Assembly: GCA_034933685.1 (NCBI GenBank)
Contig: JAYFNB010000034.1
Location: 14,444-78,443 of the forward strand
DNA length: 64,000 nt
DNA from: UBA8514 sp034933685
GTDB lineage: Bacteria; Bacillota; Clostridia; Lachnospirales; Anaerotignaceae
Reading direction: 5' to 3'
The translations under genes and the position numbers were made by a program. Positions 43,285 through 51,895 of the stretch are shown one piece after another. Each line of letters starts with the position of its first letter. Position 1 is the stretch's first letter. The notes under the pieces are model-generated. The model had not been told where the DNA came from. It saw only the letters and a program-made list of their open reading frames with translations, and searched no databases.

Positions 43285-46002
43285 TCACCTGTTTTTACAC
43301 AAATTCAAAACCATTTCAAAGAGTTCAGCAAACTTCAATGGTTTCTTTAAAAAATCATTAATACCGGATTCTACGCAATAGTGTTTTTCTTCCTGTGTAA
43401 GCATTTCTCCAAACCCAATTATAGGAATCATACTAGAAAACGGCCGAGTACTCCGGCGTATTTTTTTTGCCGTTCCCACGCCCTCTATTCCGTTTAAACC
43501 CAAATTAATTAAAATACAGTCAAATATACCGTCTCCACTATTTTCGAAAAGCTCCAAAGCCTTTGACTCATTGTCTGCTAGATAAACTTTAGCCCCTTTT
43601 TGCTCCAATAACTTACGGGCAACTAAAATGGATAATGGCTCTTTTTCAACAAACAAAATCTTCATACCTACAATGCTTTTGCTGCTATCCTCCAAAACAT
43701 CAGTAGTCTCGTTTTTATTTTTAGTTAATAAAAGTACTAAGTCAACAATAACAGTTGTACCCATGCCCACTTCACTTTTAACAAAAATAGTTCCTCCTAG
43801 TTCATCAACAATTCCTTTAGCAATAGCCATACCAAGGCCTGAGCTCTCACTTTTGCACTTACCATCAACACTGCAATAAAAAGGGGTAAATATATTATTC
43901 AAAAGTTCTGGTTTAATCCCTGGCCCATTATCTTTTACCACAAACCTATAAACACCTTTTTCATTGCTTTCGGATGGTAATTCATAAAGTTTTAAGGTTA
44001 TATTCCCACCCTTAGCCGTGTACCTAAAAGCATTGTCCAAAATATTTGCCAAAATACGACTAATAGCTTTTATATCACTAAAACAATTATCATGAAAAAT
44101 TTGCTGCTCTATTACAAAATTCTGCTTATTTAGCATATAGCAATGTTTGAATTTGCTTTTAAGCTTATAGACCACGTCAGTAAGTAAAAACTTACTATTA
44201 ACAATCTGCATCTTCTTACTTTCTAGATTACTTATATCCATAATATCGTTTACAATTTCCGTTAATTGTGTAACGTACATCCTTGCTTCCTCTAACTGTC
44301 CCTTAACTATTTCATTTTCACTTTTATCAATAGCAGTTTTAATACATGCTGTTATATTCTTAAAAGGCATCCTCATTTCATGACTTATAGAAGATAAATA
44401 ATCAGTCTTAATAACATTTATATTTGTCGCTGCCAAAAGCGCCTCTACAAGGAGTTTTTGTTGTTCTACAACATTAGTTATATCTACCTCAGTCCACAGT
44501 ACCATGCCATAAATTTTATCAAAATTAGCATAACGAAGTTTCTTCTTTTTTATCTCGTTATTTACTCCTATAACTTCTACAGAAAATTCATAAATATCGC
44601 ATTCTTTCAATTTACTGCGGACATTACTTATGAGCATTTTTTCCATAATATTTTTACGTTCTTCCGCAATAATAAATGTTTTTACATATTCTGCAGCTAC
44701 TTCGTCATAACTAAACTCCCTACCTATAATCCTGCTAAATCGGGGATCCTTTTGGGCATATAGTTTAGTTTTTTCAGTTGAAAGGTTAATATAGGCAATC
44801 ATATCATAGTCATAATGGACAGCTGTATTAATAATTTCCTGCATCATTTTTGTCTCATTAATATCATATGTATATAAAAATCCTGTCAAATCACCGCTTT
44901 GAGGATCCTTCATAAGTTGGATTGTAGAACGAGCCCACATTATATATTTACCATTTCTTGAATAACGTCGATAATCAATTGATTTAATCGTAATACCTGA
45001 ATCATAAGACTTACACAAATTATCTGGTTTTAACATATCAGCGAATTCACATCTCTTAGAAAGATCAACAACCGTTGGTAAAACTCTTTCTGTAAATTCA
45101 GTTACCGGCTGCCCCGGTACAATAGTGGGTACGGGAAAACCATGGGGGTCATGATCTACAACAGTTCCCTTGGTAACATTAAATACCAAATATGCCATAA
45201 AATCTAAGTCCACGCGACAGCGTCTTTGAAGTTCTTTTTTATAGCGTTCATCTGCTAACTCGCGAGCACGTTTTTCCTCTGTAGTATCGGTCATATAGGT
45301 AATGTAGGCGGGACGCCCCAGCCATTTCATCATGCAGACACGAACCTGTACCGTTTTATTTATGAAGGGAATATAAACTTCTGCCTTGTTATTATCCGTA
45401 TGTGTTATAAAAAGTTTGCAAAATTTACAGGGATGGGTCCTGTTGCAAAAAAACTCATAGCACTTCTTCCCTGTATAAATTTTACTAGCGCAATTCATTA
45501 ACTGCATAGCTGCTCTATTTGTGTAAAACAAATTATAATTTACAGCATCGACCACATAAATCGCAGTAATGGTACCGTCTAAAAGATTCCCCTGCAAACA
45601 GAACCTGTTCTCTGAATTTATCAAAATTTCTCTATTTACCAATATATTCTTGATGCGCGTCAAAATTACTTCAGGAGTAAAAGGTTTACAAATATAATCA
45701 TCTGCACCTATGCCCAGGGCCGTAATTTCATCTGACTCTTCTCCTACAGACGTGACAACTATAACACTAATGTTTCTATAAGCATCTTCCGCTCGCACAA
45801 TCTGCAAAAATTCTAGTCCGCTCATTTGTGGTAATAATAGTTCAAGTAAAACGATTCTAATCTCGTTATCCTTCTCTAATATTTCTAGTCCCTGAATTGC
45901 ATTTTCTGCTTCCACTACATCATATTCTTTTGTTAACACAGTTGTAAGAAGCTCTCTTCTCTCCCTAACATTATCCACTATGAGTATTTTTCTTCTCATC
46001 AT
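43285..46002 (-). CDS. Hybrid sensor histidine kinase with two degenerate receiver domains
   Basis: 905 residues, cytoplasmic (no membrane helix). Order: receiver 1 (5-125), two to three PAS-like modules (about 140-250, 260-385 and 400-510), HisKA dimerisation domain with SISHEMRMP (about 545), HATPase (NILDNAFRYTAKGG, DNGPGIKPE, SSGLGMAIAKG) and receiver 2 (780-905). In receiver 1 the phospho-acceptor Asp is replaced by Glu (VLLELLLPQMSG, residue 54); in receiver 2 it is Asn (ILINLGLNGIEG, near residue 833). The first PAS-like region has several Cys (YEFFCN, HPCKFCKLF), which could bind a metal or cluster. The kinase core looks active, but neither receiver should take phosphate. Its partner is unknown; exbB-exbD-tonB follow directly. 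Confidence 0.9.
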   Translation of the reverse strand: MMRRKILIVDNVRERRELLTTVLTKEYDVVEAENAIQGLEILEKDNEIRIVLLELLLPQMSGLEFLQIVRAEDAYRNISVIVVTSVGEESDEITALGIGADDYICKPFTPEVILTRIKNILVNREILINSENRFCLQGNLLDGTITAIYVVDAVNYNLFYTNRAAMQLMNCASKIYTGKKCYEFFCNRTHPCKFCKLFITHTDNNKAEVYIPFINKTVQVRVCMMKWLGRPAYITYMTDTTEEKRARELADERYKKELQRRCRVDLDFMAYLVFNVTKGTVVDHDPHGFPVPTIVPGQPVTEFTERVLPTVVDLSKRCEFADMLKPDNLCKSYDSGITIKSIDYRRYSRNGKYIMWARSTIQLMKDPQSGDLTGFLYTYDINETKMMQEIINTAVHYDYDMIAYINLSTEKTKLYAQKDPRFSRIIGREFSYDEVAAEYVKTFIIAEERKNIMEKMLISNVRSKLKECDIYEFSVEVIGVNNEIKKKKLRYANFDKIYGMVLWTEVDITNVVEQQKLLVEALLAATNINVIKTDYLSSISHEMRMPFKNITACIKTAIDKSENEIVKGQLEEARMYVTQLTEIVNDIMDISNLESKKMQIVNSKFLLTDVVYKLKSKFKHCYMLNKQNFVIEQQIFHDNCFSDIKAISRILANILDNAFRYTAKGGNITLKLYELPSESNEKGVYRFVVKDNGPGIKPELLNNIFTPFYCSVDGKCKSESSGLGMAIAKGIVDELGGTIFVKSEVGMGTTVIVDLVLLLTKNKNETTDVLEDSSKSIVGMKILFVEKEPLSILVARKLLEQKGAKVYLADNESKALELFENSGDGIFDCILINLGLNGIEGVGTAKKIRRSTRPFSSMIPIIGFGEMLTQEEKHYCVESGINDFLKKPLKFAELFEMVLNLCKNR

Positions 46003-46045
46003 TACACCCCCAACAATGCTCTCCCCTACAGATAAAAATATAACT

Positions 46046-46075
46046 AAAAAAAGGCCGCCGTAATAGTTACGACAG
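46046..46075 (-). terminator. Terminator of the tat operon
   Basis: GCTGTCGTAA pairs with TTACGGCGGC (two G-T pairs) and seven T follow. It starts right at the tatC stop and separates this operon from the hybrid kinase. Confidence 0.8.
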
Positions 46076-46076
46076 C

Positions 46077-46835
46077 TTATTTACAACTTGTTTTTACTAC
46101 CCAGATGCCAATTTCATATAACAATAACATCGGAAGTGCCATAAGCACTTGCGATAAAACATCAGGTGGAGTTAACAAAGCCGCCACTATAAATATACCT
46201 AACACAACATACTTCCTAATAGCAGTCAATTGTGCCACTGTAACAATACCCAAACGGCAAAGAACATAGATAATAACAGGCATCTCAAAAACAAGTCCAA
46301 AAGAAAGAACAAAACTAAAAAGAAAATCCACATATTGACTTATAGATAGCATTGGTGTTGCTAAATTCTCTCCTACATACACAAAGAAAGTAATAGCCGA
46401 CAAAAATACAATGCCATATCCGAAGCTTACACCAATTAAAAATAAAATAACAGAGCTAATGGTAAACAAGAAAACAGATTTTCTCTCGTTTTCATAAAAA
46501 GCTGGTTTAATAAAATTCCATGCATGCCAGAAAATAACAGGCATAGAAAATATCACAGCAGCTATAAAGGCCACTTTTAACTGTGCAGTTAAAGCCTCTG
46601 AAAGCCCTAGATATATAAACTGTATGCCGCACTCTTTAATTGGTTTAGCAAGTGCCTGCATCAATGGATCAGTAAAAAAAGTCACTATCACAAAAAAGTT
46701 TACAGCTACCATCAATATACACCATAGAAAACGAACTCTTAATTCTCTAATATGTTCTGATAATGGCGACTGATAAACTTCAACTTTGTTAAAGGCATCT
46801 TCATTATTTTCTAATAGGCTCTCCGACACTACCAT
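46077..46835 (-). CDS. tatC: Sec-independent protein translocase TatC
   Basis: 252 residues from ATG 46835 with six membrane helices. N-terminal signature SPLSEHIRELRVRFLWC contains the conserved Glu-Leu-Arg-x-R that binds the twin-arginine signal. FYENERKS and the Glu in FEMPVIIYVL are also conserved. TatC recognises the Tat signal peptide and recruits TatA. It overlaps tatA by 32 bp, an unusually long coupling; GTG at 46859 is an alternative start. The probable client, a Tat-signal MBL protein, is encoded four genes upstream. Confidence 0.94.
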   Translation of the reverse strand: MVVSESLLENNEDAFNKVEVYQSPLSEHIRELRVRFLWCILMVAVNFFVIVTFFTDPLMQALAKPIKECGIQFIYLGLSEALTAQLKVAFIAAVIFSMPVIFWHAWNFIKPAFYENERKSVFLFTISSVILFLIGVSFGYGIVFLSAITFFVYVGENLATPMLSISQYVDFLFSFVLSFGLVFEMPVIIYVLCRLGIVTVAQLTAIRKYVVLGIFIVAALLTPPDVLSQVLMALPMLLLYEIGIWVVKTSCK

Positions 46836-47043
46836 CACCGCCCTTATCGCAGGAACCACTCACTTCTTGTTTTAATTCTTCCTTATTGCTAGTGCCGCTC
46901 TTGCCATCAGGATTATTTATTTCTTGTTTAAATTCTCTAATGCTTGTTCCTAGAGCTTTTCCTACCCCAGTTAATTTACTGGAACCAAAAACAACCAAAG
47001 CAATCATAAGAATTAATAAAATTTCTGTTGCTCCTAACCTCAC
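46804..47043 (-). CDS. tatA: Tat translocase pore subunit TatA
   Basis: 79 residues: an N-terminal membrane helix (GATEILLILMIALVVFGSSKL), the hinge with Gly, then an amphipathic helix (VGKALGTSIREFKQEI). This is the TatA/E pattern, including FG before the hinge. The GTG start has AAAGGTG upstream. The C-terminal tail is polar and overlaps tatC. Confidence 0.92.
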   Translation of the reverse strand: MRLGATEILLILMIALVVFGSSKLTGVGKALGTSIREFKQEINNPDGKSGTSNKEELKQEVSGSCDKGGDGSVGEPIRK

Positions 47044-47147
47044 AATAATTCACACCTTTCGCACCGTAATATATGTTATTTAGTATAAATTGCAATAATA
47101 TAAGTTTCCGTTTTCAGTTAATACTGTAGACCATTTTCTAATTCTAA

Positions 47148-47426
47148 TTACTCTTTTATTATGGTCTTAACATCTGTAGCATGATGCAATACTTCCTGCT
47201 GTACCCTTTCAAATTCGGCATTTAAGCCCTTTATATCCCGTCCTGCTTCTTTTATTTCCTCAGCGGCAATTTCTTCTTCAAAAGATTTTGTAAGTTCTTT
47301 CGTAGCAGAGCGAATCTTTTTAACACATTTTGCCAATGTCCGCGCCACCTTAGGCAAATCCTCAGGACCTACAACCAAGAACCCTATTATCAATACTACT
47401 ATAATCTCACCCATGCCTATGCCCAA
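47148..47426 (-). CDS. TatA/TatB-like component
   Basis: 92 residues. Membrane helix GEIIVVLIIGFLVVGPEDLP: the GPEDLP hinge (instead of FG) and the longer charged tail (ATKELTKSFEEEIAAEEIKE) are features of TatB. A TTG start with GGTGGGAG is likely. Many Firmicutes have only TatA and TatC, so a separate TatB-like gene suggests a three-component, receptor-type Tat apparatus. A palindrome CCACATG/CATGTGG near 47,482-47,516 lies upstream, between it and the membrane protein gene. Confidence 0.82.
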   Translation of the reverse strand: MGIGMGEIIVVLIIGFLVVGPEDLPKVARTLAKCVKKIRSATKELTKSFEEEIAAEEIKEAGRDIKGLNAEFERVQQEVLHHATDVKTIIKE

Positions 47427-47558
47427 TTTGCTCCCACCTTTACAGGTACACTTAATTTTTTTATAACTTTGTGCAAGACCACATGGCTATATATAATCAT
47501 ATCATCATGTGGCCTAATACACAAAATTCAATTAAGTGACTATTAGGAAAATTCTATT

Positions 47559-48833
47559 TTACAATATTTCTTCTCCGTCATCGTCCAACATAACATCACT
47601 ATTGCCAACCCTTTTTTTACCTGGCCACAGATCCATAAACCAATTATGAAATAGCATCACGCAAATAAAAAGAATGCCTGGCGCCATGGGGAATTGTTGT
47701 GGATGAGAATACGCAGCCTGGGTACCTAACAAGCTCGGGCTGAATTTATAGTACAACCAATGAAATACCATAGTGCTAACAACAATAATAAGCATACGCA
47801 AAGCAATGTTAACGGGAGCACTATATTTTTTAGGACCGTTATCAAAATAGAAATTTAAAATCATGGCAGGAATAAGCATCATTATGGCTAATTCACCACT
47901 ATGTTGATATCTCCAGTCAGGAGCAAGTATTCTCTTGGCACCATCAATAGCCGGTCCCCAAGCAAGCTCTTGCACAAAATTAAATGTAACGAATAAAAGA
48001 ACTGCAAACAAAAATACACCGATGAAACCGACTACACCGCGCAATATTTTGTTTTTGATCAAAATATACGGATAGCGATCAAAAGTTACCTCCAACATCC
48101 AAATAGAAACTGTACCGCACATTACCCAGCCCACATTGAAGTTACCACTTAAAGTATGAGCGAATTTATCCCACCAAGGATAAGCGGCTGCATATTCTTG
48201 CCAAGGCCAGAATAATACATGGTAATGTGGATGCATCAAGCATAAAAAAGCCAAAATGCTTAGCAATGCTGTTACACAAAATATGGTAATCCCTCTTTCA
48301 GGCTGCTTTAAATTATGCCAAGGATGATTTGCAAAGCAAACGGTTACAATAGGACTAAGCCAAGAAGCAATAGCTGCGAACATCAAAATAGCTAAAGAAG
48401 AATACTCTCTGGCGAAAAATTCTGTCATCCCTTTTCCCATAAGCTTATTAACGCTGAGATATGGAATAGAATAAATACCTAGAAAATTGTAGAAGAAACC
48501 CCAGATAACCGCTCCAACAATAGCAAAATTGACGAACATCAAAACAGCACCTGTGATTGCAGGATGCGTATTTTCACGCCATTTTAGACTAAACGGCCAA
48601 AAATTAAAAACATATGCCTGCCAGATAGCAACAATCAATATCCAGCGAATATACATATAACCATATTGTGGCGTATACCATTTTAAAACACCTCTTGGGT
48701 CCATAAATATCCACCACAGAATATAAAATATTAGAGACGAAAACAATACACCAATAATTCCACGCAACGGTTGCGCAATTCTATTTTCCATGATACGACT
48801 TTCAAGCCACATTTCATTTTTTAGGCTGATCAT
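47559..48833 (-). CDS. Polytopic membrane protein of unknown function, encoded between Tat genes and the Tat-exported MBL
   Basis: 424 residues with about ten hydrophobic helices and an unusually high Trp and His content. Notable loops: LMHPHYHVLFWPWQEY, ANHPWHN, FVQELAWGPAID and LFHNWFMDLWPG. The clustered His and acidic residues near helix ends could bind a metal or heme, but no named motif (CxxCH, HxxxH of DsbB/NarI) is evident. GGAGGTG precedes the ATG. Its gene is 22 bp downstream of the MBL gene, so the two products probably act together at the membrane. I do not recognise the family. Confidence 0.75.
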   Translation of the reverse strand: MISLKNEMWLESRIMENRIAQPLRGIIGVLFSSLIFYILWWIFMDPRGVLKWYTPQYGYMYIRWILIVAIWQAYVFNFWPFSLKWRENTHPAITGAVLMFVNFAIVGAVIWGFFYNFLGIYSIPYLSVNKLMGKGMTEFFAREYSSLAILMFAAIASWLSPIVTVCFANHPWHNLKQPERGITIFCVTALLSILAFLCLMHPHYHVLFWPWQEYAAAYPWWDKFAHTLSGNFNVGWVMCGTVSIWMLEVTFDRYPYILIKNKILRGVVGFIGVFLFAVLLFVTFNFVQELAWGPAIDGAKRILAPDWRYQHSGELAIMMLIPAMILNFYFDNGPKKYSAPVNIALRMLIIVVSTMVFHWLYYKFSPSLLGTQAAYSHPQQFPMAPGILFICVMLFHNWFMDLWPGKKRVGNSDVMLDDDGEEIL

Positions 48834-48855
48834 ATATATTTACACCTCCATTTTA

Positions 48856-49941
48856 TCAACCAAATACAATTTGATCACCATTACCTAAGAACAATTTCTT
48901 CTTACTTCTAAAACGTGCCGTACCTTGAACAACCGGTAATCCTGCCAAAATCATTTTTTCAGCAGTTAAATAACCGGTACAGTGGTTGCAGGCAAGCACT
49001 TCAACCCCGTAAGAAGGCAAAGCTTGAATCAAATCATCATACTGCGGATCCCAATCTTCAAACGGCGAAATATGCAATCCGCCCTGGATTCCATAAATTT
49101 TGTCGCCCCCTTTTACTCTATGTTTTATTTCCTCTAAGAAAGAAATAATACCCATATGACAGCAACCTGTTACTGCTACCAAGCCCTTATCCTTGACATT
49201 AAACACTAATCCTTGCTCACCTAAAACACGGCAAATAATAGCAGAATCGAAACTTATAGTAGCACATCCTGGGAATAAGGGGTGTACCTTCCCTGACTCT
49301 CTTACTTCTATTGGGCCTGTATGTGGATAATCATTTTTAAGGTGAGCAACGGGGAAACTTGCTCCCTTTAACAAATCAAATCCTTCTTTATAGAACCCTT
49401 TAGGTACAATAATAGGAATATCTGGGCAATTCTTTAGCACTGACTCTATTCCAAAAAAATGGTCAAAATGTTCATGGCTTAAAACAAGAACATCAATTTC
49501 TTTGTTTTTGAGCATCTTATCTACGCCTTCACGCTTAAAACATTCATCCATCCATTCAGGATTCCAACCACAATCCAATAGAATTTTCTTTTTGCTGCCA
49601 TCAAGCAGCTCCAAATCAATAAGAGCGCTATAACCTCCTGCATTATTGCCATTATAGCCGTCCTTGACGCCTGTGTTGGACCAAGGAATTATGTATTGGT
49701 TAACTAAAAGTCCCCCTGCATCTTTCATATCCTGTACAACACGTGCATTATTAAACCAACTTGTTTCTGAAACAACGGTACATTTTACGCTCTTGCACAT
49801 ACCAATGTCAAAATCACCTACAGGAGACGGCGGTATAAATACATCTTTTAGCACGGTAGAAGAAGCTCCGGCCATTGCCAAATACCCAGTAGTCCCACCT
49901 AATGCTAATCCTTTCAAAAAACCTCTTCTTGAAACACCCAT
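48856..49941 (-). CDS. Tat-exported metallo-beta-lactamase-fold protein
   Basis: 361 residues. The N-terminus has a canonical twin-arginine signal: SRRGFLKG followed by a hydrophobic stretch (LALGGTTGYLAMAGASS). The mature part has the MBL zinc motif SHEHFDHFFG at about residue 145, and further His in VTGCCHMG and GGLHIS, plus a late CNHCTGY. The architecture matches the DHPS-like (RFA-P synthase-related) MBL subgroup. The substrate is unknown; the domain hydrolyses or transfers phosphoryl, thioester or sulfur groups in relatives. AGGAGAGG precedes the ATG. It is the only Tat-signal protein in the window and lies in the same operon as tat genes, so it is the presumed client. Confidence 0.88.
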   Translation of the reverse strand: MGVSRRGFLKGLALGGTTGYLAMAGASSTVLKDVFIPPSPVGDFDIGMCKSVKCTVVSETSWFNNARVVQDMKDAGGLLVNQYIIPWSNTGVKDGYNGNNAGGYSALIDLELLDGSKKKILLDCGWNPEWMDECFKREGVDKMLKNKEIDVLVLSHEHFDHFFGIESVLKNCPDIPIIVPKGFYKEGFDLLKGASFPVAHLKNDYPHTGPIEVRESGKVHPLFPGCATISFDSAIICRVLGEQGLVFNVKDKGLVAVTGCCHMGIISFLEEIKHRVKGGDKIYGIQGGLHISPFEDWDPQYDDLIQALPSYGVEVLACNHCTGYLTAEKMILAGLPVVQGTARFRSKKKLFLGNGDQIVFG

Positions 49942-49962
49942 TGTTGACCTCTCCTTTCTTTA

Positions 49963-50112
49963 CTAAGCAGCAGTTCGTGAGAACATAAGTGCCGATATAA
50001 TTTTGATAGTAATATAAAATAAGCTTGCTCCCAAAACCACCCCAGCAAAAAATCCTGGCCAATTAATATCAAAAATTGATTTTTTTGCTTCTAAAGCCTT
50101 ATTCTCATCCAT
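49963..50112 (-). CDS. Small single-span membrane protein (49 aa)
   Basis: A 49-codon gene with AGGAGGGAAGG 4-5 nt before ATG 50112. N-terminal 18 residues are charged (MDENKALEAKK), then one helix (residues about 20-43: GFFAGVVLGASLFYITIKII) and a short basic tail ending RTAA. Nothing else overlaps this strand. It is 21 bp upstream of the Tat-exported MBL gene, so the two are co-transcribed. It could be a subunit that anchors or stabilises the MBL/membrane-protein complex; I do not know a family for it. Confidence 0.7.
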   Translation of the reverse strand: MDENKALEAKKSIFDINWPGFFAGVVLGASLFYITIKIISALMFSRTAA

Positions 50113-50164
50113 AACCTTCCCTCCTTACATTACGTATTTAAGTTAATAAAGGCAACCTATAATC

Positions 50165-50218
50165 CTTTATTTACTGACTAATCATCCACGCTACCGGATA
50201 ACTAGTCAGCAAATAAAG
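50165..50218. repeat. Inverted repeat between the 295-aa gene and the small membrane protein gene
   Basis: CTTTATTTACTGACTA and TAGTCAGCAAATAAAG pair with one mismatch around a 22-nt loop. There is no T tract on either side, so it may be a partial terminator or processing site that splits the operon. Confidence 0.55.
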
Positions 50219-50261
50219 TTGTGTAGTTTGCTAAGCCATTTTTAATCCTGTAATTACATTG

Positions 50262-51149
50262 CTAAGATTGAAAAGTCTTTAAGCTTTTTTTATGTACGTG
50301 AAGCCCAGCAGCTCTATATTCTTTTAGTTTGTATATAGCTTTATACTTTTCTCTAAATATATTTTTGACAACAACTTTTTCCACTTCATCAGATGCTTTC
50401 TCGTTTAAAACTCCGTTACCACAATCAAAAACTACCATGCCGACTTCTTTCGTAATAATTTGCTTAAGAGAATGCACTGACAATATTCCAAGCATTTTTT
50501 CCAATAAAAATTCATAAAAGGGCTTACATAACTCAACGCCCGGAATATTACGATCTATTTCATTTTTACCAATAATTTCTCTGGAAATGCCATCCTCACC
50601 AATTACCAGAACACCATTAACTGCGTATTTTACAAGCCTGCTCGCAGTCGCAATGATCATCGATGTCAATACGTTATCCCTTATTTCAAATTCAATATTT
50701 CCAATACAAAAAAGTTCTGGAGATAGGTTTTTTCTTTGCAAAAGTTTAGGTATCCCCTTACTGCGGCTAACAAAATGCTTATCAGTATGCTCGTGTTCAC
50801 ATTGAGAACTTCCACAGCACGGGCACAACTCATGTTCTTCAGCTATTTCAACATTCGTTTGTTCAAATAAGTCTCCCATCCTCACAAATTGTTCCGCACA
50901 AGAATAAGTTTCAAAAACTTCATCCTCAAAATCCGGATAGTACTTTAAATAAAAATTACTATATTCCCCCAAGCTAGTCTCATCCACTTTTATTAGCTTT
51001 AACTCATACACGCCTTTTGTTCCCTTAAGCCAAAAATACCATGCCGTATCTTCACCATCAATACGACTCAAATAATCTAAATTGGACAAGTGTTTAGCAT
51101 CATGTAAAAGCCAAATACATTTATTCAGGATATAATCAATCTTGCTCAA
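50262..51149 (-). CDS. Unrecognised protein with Cys/His cluster
   Basis: 295 residues, soluble. A cluster at residues about 108-122 (ELCPCCGSSQCEHEHTDKH) has four Cys and several His and could bind zinc or a Fe-S cluster. The N-terminal part is rich in aromatic and charged residues (WLLHDAKHLSNLDYL, YFWLKGTKG); the C-terminal part has VNGVLVIGEDGISREIIG and VGMVVFDCGNGVLNE. I do not recognise a family. The TTG start overlaps the preceding stop by 4 bp (TTGA), showing translational coupling with the 87-residue gene upstream. Confidence 0.7.
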   Translation of the reverse strand: MSKIDYILNKCIWLLHDAKHLSNLDYLSRIDGEDTAWYFWLKGTKGVYELKLIKVDETSLGEYSNFYLKYYPDFEDEVFETYSCAEQFVRMGDLFEQTNVEIAEEHELCPCCGSSQCEHEHTDKHFVSRSKGIPKLLQRKNLSPELFCIGNIEFEIRDNVLTSMIIATASRLVKYAVNGVLVIGEDGISREIIGKNEIDRNIPGVELCKPFYEFLLEKMLGILSVHSLKQIITKEVGMVVFDCGNGVLNEKASDEVEKVVVKNIFREKYKAIYKLKEYRAAGLHVHKKSLKTFQS

Positions 51150-51409
51150 AATCCCAAGCCCCCTTTTATTGCATAAATTTCTCTGGCTAGCGTTATTTTG
51201 TCTTTCCCTTGAGTTTGAATACCCAATTGATCAGCTGCCTGGAGCATCATATCGTTAGAAACCTCTGATAATAATGGATAGCAAGACTCAAAGGAATCAA
51301 AATATCCTTTCTTTTCTTCCTCCGCTAATCCAGCTGTTTCTACAAATGCTTCACCCATTTTAAAAACGTATGCCGGAAATCCTTTAGTAAAAAAATCTCT
51401 GCGTTTCAT
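51146..51409 (-). CDS. Small protein of unknown function with N-terminal RRDFF motif (87 aa)
   Basis: 87 residues from ATG 51409 (AAAGGGTG upstream; a longer frame begins earlier without a ribosome site). It opens MKRRDFFTKGF, which mimics a twin-arginine motif, but no hydrophobic segment follows, so export is doubtful. The remainder is helical and acidic (AEEEKKGYFDSFESCYP, QAADQLGIQTQGKDK). Small proteins of this kind in Tat or redox-enzyme loci are often chaperones; that is a guess. First gene of the minus-strand unit facing the Rrf2 regulator. Confidence 0.6.
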   Translation of the reverse strand: MKRRDFFTKGFPAYVFKMGEAFVETAGLAEEEKKGYFDSFESCYPLLSEVSNDMMLQAADQLGIQTQGKDKITLAREIYAIKGGLGF

Positions 51410-51612
51410 CTTTCTACACCCTTTCCCAGCCTTGATCTCTAGCGCCAGTATAACAAAGAGGACATTGAAAGCAAGCAAATTTTCATTATATTTCCCACTA
51501 TAATACTGGGCATATTTTATAAAATTTCACAAATTTATAGCTGTATTTTTAAACTCATCATTTTGTATCACCGCTATTTATATATAAAATAAAAGAGTTC
51601 TTTTATAAATAA

Positions 51613-51645
51613 ACTGAATTTTAGCAAAATTGGCTAAAATTCAGT
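51613..51645. promoter_or_regulatory. Palindrome 1 (candidate Rrf2 operator)
   Basis: ACTGAATTTTAGC and GCTAAAATTCAGT are perfect inverted repeats around AAAATTG. It lies about 200 bp upstream of the minus-strand gene at 51,409 and shares its core with palindrome 2. Confidence 0.7.
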
Positions 51646-51766
51646 CATTTATCTCATTTTTTTGTGCTACTTACCTAAAAAATCATTTGAACCAACTGCA
51701 TAAATAAATAATTAATTAGAAATATCGTTATTCCCACTAAAAAAATAGGATTATTTTTATCACTAA

Positions 51767-51801
51767 ATTGAATTTTACTAAAATTGAGTAAAATTCAATT
51801 G
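51767..51801. promoter_or_regulatory. Palindrome 2 (candidate Rrf2 operator) next to the Rrf2 promoter
   Basis: AATTGAATTTTACT and AGTAAAATTCAATT are perfect inverted repeats around the same AAAATTG spacer. TATAAT follows at 51,805-51,810, so the element overlaps the -35 region of the plus-strand Rrf2 gene. Confidence 0.75.
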
Positions 51802-51895
51802 TCTATAATGTTATTTTATGGTATGTTTATGTTGTGATAATTTTGGTTATAATCATAAACGGTTACCCAAATTTGAAGAAGGAAGGATAGCTTAC

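Noticed and set aside
43628..45000. Several plus-strand frames opposite the hybrid kinase
   Set aside because: Shadows of a long, well-supported coding region; no ribosome sites or domains.
49814..50062. 82-codon minus-strand frame
   Set aside because: It overlaps both the 49-residue gene and the start of the MBL gene in another frame, and lacks a ribosome site.
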